Of a DNA stretch of 11,769 nucleotides, positions 7,856 through 11,769 are shown piece after piece. Each line of letters starts with the position of its first letter. Position 1 is the first letter of the stretch. The DNA is from Gryganskiella cystojenkinii. Taxonomy: Eukaryota > Mortierellomycota > Mortierellomycetes > Mortierellales > Mortierellaceae. The notes under the pieces are model-generated. The model had not been told where the DNA came from. It saw nothing but the letters and a program-made list of their open reading frames with translations, and ran no database searches. A program made the position numbers and the translations under genes. The stretch lies in the NCBI GenBank assembly GCA_015852425.1, contig JAAAIG010001044.1, positions 1-11,769 on the forward strand, given 5' to 3'.

Positions 7856-10646
7856 CTATGAGGGTGGCATGGTTGGAGGATGCCTGGTAAAGGCAGAAAA
7901 AGTCGATATTGTTGAACCGCCGGGTGCCTTGGGACCTGACGCTGCCATCACTACTCGAGCTAACCGCGCCTTGGCAATAGGGTCCAGATCCTCTTCCTCT
8001 TCTTCGCTAGTCTCTTCCTCGCTAGTCCCATCTTCCTCTTCTTCATTGTCCTCTTCTTCGACTGAGTGGACAGCGCCACCTTCTTCATCCTCGTACTCGA
8101 CGTCCTTCAAAATAATTGTCTCGCCTCCATCTTCCTCCTCCTCATCGCTGCTATTTATCTTTCGGTGTGCCGTGGATCTCTCCGCGAGAGGTTCGTTGTC
8201 GGCGGTGACAGGTCCCAAGAAATCATTCAGATCATCATGGTTCTTCAAATCTTCGGGCTCGACCTCATCCACAGAGATAGGCTCAGCAGTAGCAGAGGAA
8301 TGCTCTCTGGTCCGAATGCTAGAAGGTCTGAGGGATCCGTCTTGAACGCCACCAAAACCTGTAGGAGACGAGGTGCCCGAAGCTCTTGCAGCCTCCAAAG
8401 ACGTCAAGAGTTTTGAAGCTGTCGCAAAGATGGCTGCACTACTCGGGATCCCAGCAAACGAGAAATCGCTTCTTGGCATTGAAGGTGCACTCAAAGTCGA
8501 TGCTGCCTCGGTTGGATTGGAGTTATTGTTGTTGATCAGATTCTCGGACGAGGGTAAAGGTTCGTCTTGTATATCATCATGAGCGGCCATCTTCCAGAGC
8601 TCGTGTTCTTTTTCCTCCTGCGTCCTGCGGAAATGAGCCATGTCGGAATCGAACTGGTTTTGATACAGCCTAAGTTTCCTGACAGCCTCTTCCTTTTGGA
8701 ACTGCTCACTCCTAGTCGAGAGCATCTCCGCCTTGTCCCAGAGTTCGTTTCTGAGATTTTTGTGAAAAATATCGGCCATTAGTTATCAAACGATCAAGAC
8801 CAACGAAAATAATATCTCAACGATTGACGGCATGGTATGCTGTTGGTTGAGTATGCTAACCTTTTCGTTTCCATGTACTTGTCAAGCTCGACCACTTTAT
8901 ATCTCTTCCAGTCGGCCAAGGACATTTCTTCGCTCTCTTCTTCCAGCCTTTCAATCTTGGCCTCCAAGCCTATCAGCTTCTGGTGGATGTTTCCTACTCG
9001 GTAATGATGAATAAATGGCAATACATCATCAGCCCTCTTCGAGAATTAAAAGCATAGAAGAGGGATGGAAGAGGAAACAGCTTCATTATTACCTGACATG
9101 ACCACCATCTCATCCAGACTCTTGCCGAGGTCCGTCAATCCTTTGCATTCCGCTTCCATAAAACTCGAGGTCTCGACATGACGTTTACAGAGCTCCAAGA
9201 CCTTGCCCAAAATTTCGTCCGCATCCTTAAATAAATGATGGAAATCGTTAATAAAACTACAAATGAGAAAGAGACTGACCGATGATTGATCGACAAGTAT
9301 TATCTTTCCTTACATCGGCTTTTTCAGCATTACGACTAGTGTGTTCGTGGATCTGTTTCCAAGAATCCTGGTATCTATTAGAGAGTCCAAAATGACCGTA
9401 CGAAAGTTAGTTAATGTTGATATACGGTCTTTCAAGGTTCACTGTGTCTTCTTCGACGCTGTACGCTTCCGTTACCTTTCCGCCATCTGCTCCGCCTCGG
9501 GCATGCGTCGACTCCGAGTCAGAGCTGCATCCTCTTGCTCACGGAGACGAGCTAACCTTGCTTCAGTTTCCTTGGCAGCCTCTTCTGTCTGCGCTCCTGT
9601 TTTTAATCCCAGTCCTGAAGAAGCCGCCGTCTTCGTTGCCGTTGTTAAAGAGTCAGGATTATCAGGGCTGTTACTCTCCTGCCCGTTCCAGGTCCAAACA
9701 CGATTCCTATTCGAGAGCGGCCGTTGAGGTTTCCTTGAGGAAGTTGAGGATTGAGAGGCTTGGTTCGTAGGGTGGTACTGCTGCGTTTGACTATCCGCCG
9801 TGCCACGTCTCGAATGTGGATTCGAACCAGACCCGGATCCATGGTTTGAAGCACCCGTAAGACCGAGACCCCCAGCGATCTGAGCAAGGCTAAGACCGGA
9901 GCTCAAGCTCTTGATGGACTCTGCAACAGATTCGGTGATGGAAGAGGACCCTGTGAACGAGTTTGGTCTACTTTCGGTTTCTTCATCGCCATCGCCCCGT
10001 CCAGGTCTGTAGCCCACACGGCCTCCACTAACCGATGCATCGTTATAAGTCGATACAGAAGATGACGAGGATGAAGACGAGGCGTTGAAGGCATGAGATC
10101 TTCCTGAGAGAGAAGGTGGCAATAACGACCATGAACCTGATCGACCACGCGTCGTTGTCGAGCTTGTCGGTTTTAGCCTGGATTCGTTGGTAGTGTGGCT
10201 GTTGCCGCTGCCACTTCCGTGTTTGTGCCCACCCTCTGGAACGGGGTTATTCGCCAAGACGGTTCGAAGACTCTCCACGCCAGATCTCACAGCCTGCAGC
10301 CTAAAAAAGGGGGAGGGGGGGACGACGTTATGGTTATGGCAAAGATCATGAAAAAGAGTCCGTCGTGGGAGAGGCAACAAGGACAGTTTCTCTCTGACCC
10401 TCTATCTCTCTTACCCTTGCTGACTTCGTGCACGAATTTCATCCTGGCCCAATCTATTATTGGTGATGGGATAAGTCGATAAGAAGTTGGATTCACAGTC
10501 AGTAAACAGATTCGCACAAGATATACTTCTTGAAGGACACGGAACTCGGCGACCTTGTCGTGTTATCTGAGAATGGGGAATGAGCTCTTGGTTCATTACA
10601 TTGCGCTCCTGAGGGACTCGGGGGTGTTAAAGATGTTTTTGAACAT
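7856..10646 (-). CDS. Dysbindin-like coiled-coil protein, putative BLOC-1 subunit (7 exons, 710 aa)
   Basis: In transcript order the exons are 10646-10600, 10453-10415, 10300-9476, 9374-9314, 9225-9093, 8993-8861 and 8750-7856. Every join keeps frame. The start ATG at 10646 has an in-frame TAA upstream and gives an amphipathic beginning, MFKNIFNTPESLRSAILGQ. Residues about 45-270 are Ser/Gly/Thr-rich, including an 8-Ser run (103-110). The core (about 285-460) is predicted coiled coil: RYQDSWKQIHEH (304-315), a heptad-rich middle, LDKYMETKRNELWDKAE, then an RLYQNQFDSDM segment. These follow the order of dysbindin's RYEDTW, YKKNKRKELE and FEEAFQQDM. The tail is highly acidic (614-669) with several Ser-Asp/Glu sites of CK2 type. 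Dysbindin belongs to BLOC-1, which acts in endosome-to-lysosome-related-organelle traffic; that role here is inference. It could be another coiled-coil protein with similar heptads. The exon 1-2 model is less certain than the rest. Confidence 0.72.
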
Positions 10647-10873
10647 TACGAGTCCTGTAGGCTGTTACTGATAAAGCACTAGAAATGAAGGGTTAGGGAT
10701 GCAGAGTGATGTTGCAATGACGGATGAATGGATGGGGGCATGTGAAAAAAATGTTACTTGGCAAAGCCTGTAAGGTAACAAAAAAAGTTAAATTAACTTA
10801 ATTAAATTGAGAAGCGACGCGAGAGCAACTGACACCGTCAGTCGATTTTTCAAAAAATTGCTTTTTATCGGTA
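10647..10873. other. Upstream region of the dysbindin-like gene
   Basis: No coding region is supported. This should be the promoter of the minus-strand gene. A TGACG half-site lies near 10719, and no TATA box is evident. Towards the right the sequence becomes AT-rich, with a TTAATTAA palindrome at 10798-10805 and a small hairpin ACTGAC-acc-GTCAGT at about 10829-10843, both possibly belonging to the repeat element that follows. Confidence 0.5.
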
Positions 10874-11109
10874 TTTTTAAAGTCGATTCTCTTCAAACTT
10901 TCAGGACTTGAAGTCCTATATCCCATTATCGGTCTTCCCAGTTTTCAGGCCCCAAAGATTTCTGTGAGGCGTGCAATCGTAAAAAAATGATGGTCAATTT
11001 TTGTCTCCAGCCCAAGTCTCATAATTGAAATCTTTTTTATTTCATATTTATTTTTTTATTCAAGATTTTTCTCTGCTGTTTCTTTGTAGACTTATCATCA
11101 CATTTTTCA
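10874..11109 (+). repeat. Left arm of a long imperfect inverted repeat
   Basis: Its sequence recurs as reverse complement at 11344-11580. The match opens with an exact run of 30 bases from TTTTTAAAGTCGATTCTC and has a 65-base core at 11006-11070 with one mismatch against 11447-11383. Between these lie substitutions and small indels. By eye the arms are roughly 80-85% identical overall. A GGACTT-g-AAGTCC palindrome lies inside the arm at 10904-10916. Confidence 0.9.
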
Positions 11110-11343
11110 ATTTTGATAGTCATTGAAGCTGGTGGGAGGTGGCGAAGAACATATGTGTTGTTCGGCTCGTTTGTTTTCAGTCTCTTTGGAGATATGTGAG
11201 GTGGTATTTTAGAAAGACAAGAGTGGACATGGAAAGACACCACTAGTCGCGGTGCAAAATTAGGTTTGGGCATGGATGGATGAGCAATGGAAAGGCGGAT
11301 GAATGGTAGGATGGAGTGAATGGAACAGATGAATTGATTTCAC

Positions 11344-11580
11344 TGAAAAATGTGATGATAAGTCGACAAAGAAATATCGAAAAAAAATCTTGAATAAAAA
11401 AATAAATATGAAATAGAAAAGATTTCAATTATGAGACTTGGGCTGGACGCAAAACTTGACCGCCTTTTTTTTTACAATTGCGCATCTCACAGACATCAGT
11501 GGAGGCTGAAAACCAGCATGACGAATAATGGGATCTAAGACTCCAAGTCATGAAAGTTTGAAGAGAATCGACTTTAAAAA
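11344..11580 (-). repeat. Right arm of the long imperfect inverted repeat
   Basis: Reverse-complement partner of 10874-11109. The two ends match best: 11580-11551 and 11447-11383 are nearly perfect, as is the inner TTATCATCACATTTTTCA stretch. The spacer (11110-11343) includes G/A-rich, GGATGAATGG-like units around 11271-11322 and no convincing gene. Confidence 0.9.
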
Positions 11581-11688
11581 CCAAAGTGTGTATGGTGTAT
11601 GTTTATCGTTCCTGTCATTTTGAGAAAAACCATTTCTGCGTTAGCAGTCAGTCATGATGTCTTGGCCCTTAATTAAATTAAATTTCAG

Positions 11689-11769
11689 GTGACTTACGAT
11701 AAGTTGGGCTACTTTGTGACCCAATTCCTCGGCGCACCAGCTGTGGTGGCCTTGGAGTTTGTTGCTTCT
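11689..11769 (+). CDS. Possible internal exon of an unrecognised gene running off the right edge
   Basis: A good acceptor, AAATTTCAG (ending 11688), is followed by 81 nt open to the window edge. The frame starting at the first base gives 27 residues beginning VTYDKLGYFVTQFLGAP, a plausible hydrophobic protein segment. One other plus frame is closed at once by TGA and TAA. The composition looks coding, but the stretch is too short to identify. A minus-strand reading ending in a TAG near 11710 is an alternative. No upstream exon of this gene was found. Confidence 0.3.
   Translation, partial: MTYDKLGYFVTQFLGAPAVVALEFVAS

Larger units (their letters stand above)
10787..11686. mobile_element. Putative decayed foldback / MITE-like element
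   Basis: A stretch of about 900 nt, more AT-rich than the genes, is built around a long inverted repeat. Its proposed ends are TTAATTAA-containing AT-rich blocks in inverse orientation (10787-10807 and 11667-11686), aligning at roughly 12 of 14 positions when one is reversed. No transposase is present. I could not identify a target-site duplication, so the boundaries are guesses. It could instead be an older inverted duplication with no transposon origin. Confidence 0.35.

Noticed and set aside
7695..8345. 216-codon plus-strand open frame, Ser-rich
   Set aside because: It is the antisense shadow of the acidic tail of the dysbindin-like gene; the Ser runs are reverse-complemented Glu codons.
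9818..9828. Perfect tRNA B-box-like GGTTCGAATCC on the minus strand
   Set aside because: It lies in the dysbindin-like coding exon. Only four of five T-stem pairs form, and I found no D arm, anticodon arm or acceptor stem around it.
10411..10596. Unspliced N-terminus for the dysbindin-like gene starting at the ATG at 10596 (61 codons)
   Set aside because: The spliced alternative (10646-10600 joined to 10453-10415) also fits phase, has a GTAATG donor, a TACTGAC branch-like site and an AATAG acceptor, and gives a more protein-like amphipathic start. The 10596 reading contains odd Cys/Arg/Pro-rich sequence. Not fully excluded.
11037..11428. Two minus-strand open frames (11037-11273 and 11243-11428) in the inverted repeat
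   Set aside because: They are Lys/Asn/Phe-rich translations of AT-rich repeat arms and spacer, with no transposase or other domain.
1..11769. CRISPR array, bacterial operon signals, rRNA or viral genes
   Set aside because: Introns, presequence and gene families mark nuclear eukaryotic DNA; no spaced direct repeats, rRNA-like or viral coding sequence were seen.

Overview
The window reads as nuclear DNA of a filamentous fungus. Genes are split by short spliceosomal introns (88-182 nt, apart from one of 714 nt) with GT...AG borders, and one intron carries a textbook TACTAAC branch site. Promoters are C/T-rich, and the proteins are Ser/Thr-rich eukaryotic types. A mitochondrial isobutyryl-CoA dehydrogenase, an Nrc2/Fpk1-type kinase and a dysbindin-like protein together suggest an early-diverging lineage such as Mortierellomycotina or Mucoromycota. 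That placement is inference; no marker gene here settles it.

Layout. 1-443 is a pyrimidine-rich upstream region without a gene. 444-1564 (+, 3 exons) encodes a 287-aa helix-hairpin-helix protein resembling the Amun / putative DNA glycosylase family. 2100-4059 (+, 7 exons, two of them only 18 and 20 nt) encodes a 414-aa ACAD8-type isobutyryl-CoA dehydrogenase with a mitochondrial presequence. 4609-7644 (+, 6 exons) encodes a 577-aa AGC kinase of the Nrc2/Fpk1/Kin82 group. 10646-7856 (-, 7 exons) encodes a 710-aa protein with a dysbindin-like coiled-coil core and an acidic tail; it converges on the kinase gene, and the two 3' regions probably overlap. 10647-11688 is AT-rich and holds a long imperfect inverted repeat (arms about 236 nt, spacer about 234 nt), probably a decayed foldback or MITE-like element. 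The last 81 bases may be an exon of a plus-strand gene that runs off the window.

The genes do not form a pathway. They act in valine catabolism (ACAD8), plasma-membrane lipid asymmetry and polarity signalling (the kinase), endolysosomal trafficking (the dysbindin-like protein) and possibly nuclear DNA transactions (the HhH protein). All exon joins were derived by hand from splice signals, reading phase and family resemblance, and each full-length model closes in frame. The least usual items are the long inverted repeat, the fungal dysbindin-like gene, the HhH protein with tandem in-frame splice acceptors, and a start codon embedded in the kinase's intron-1 acceptor.
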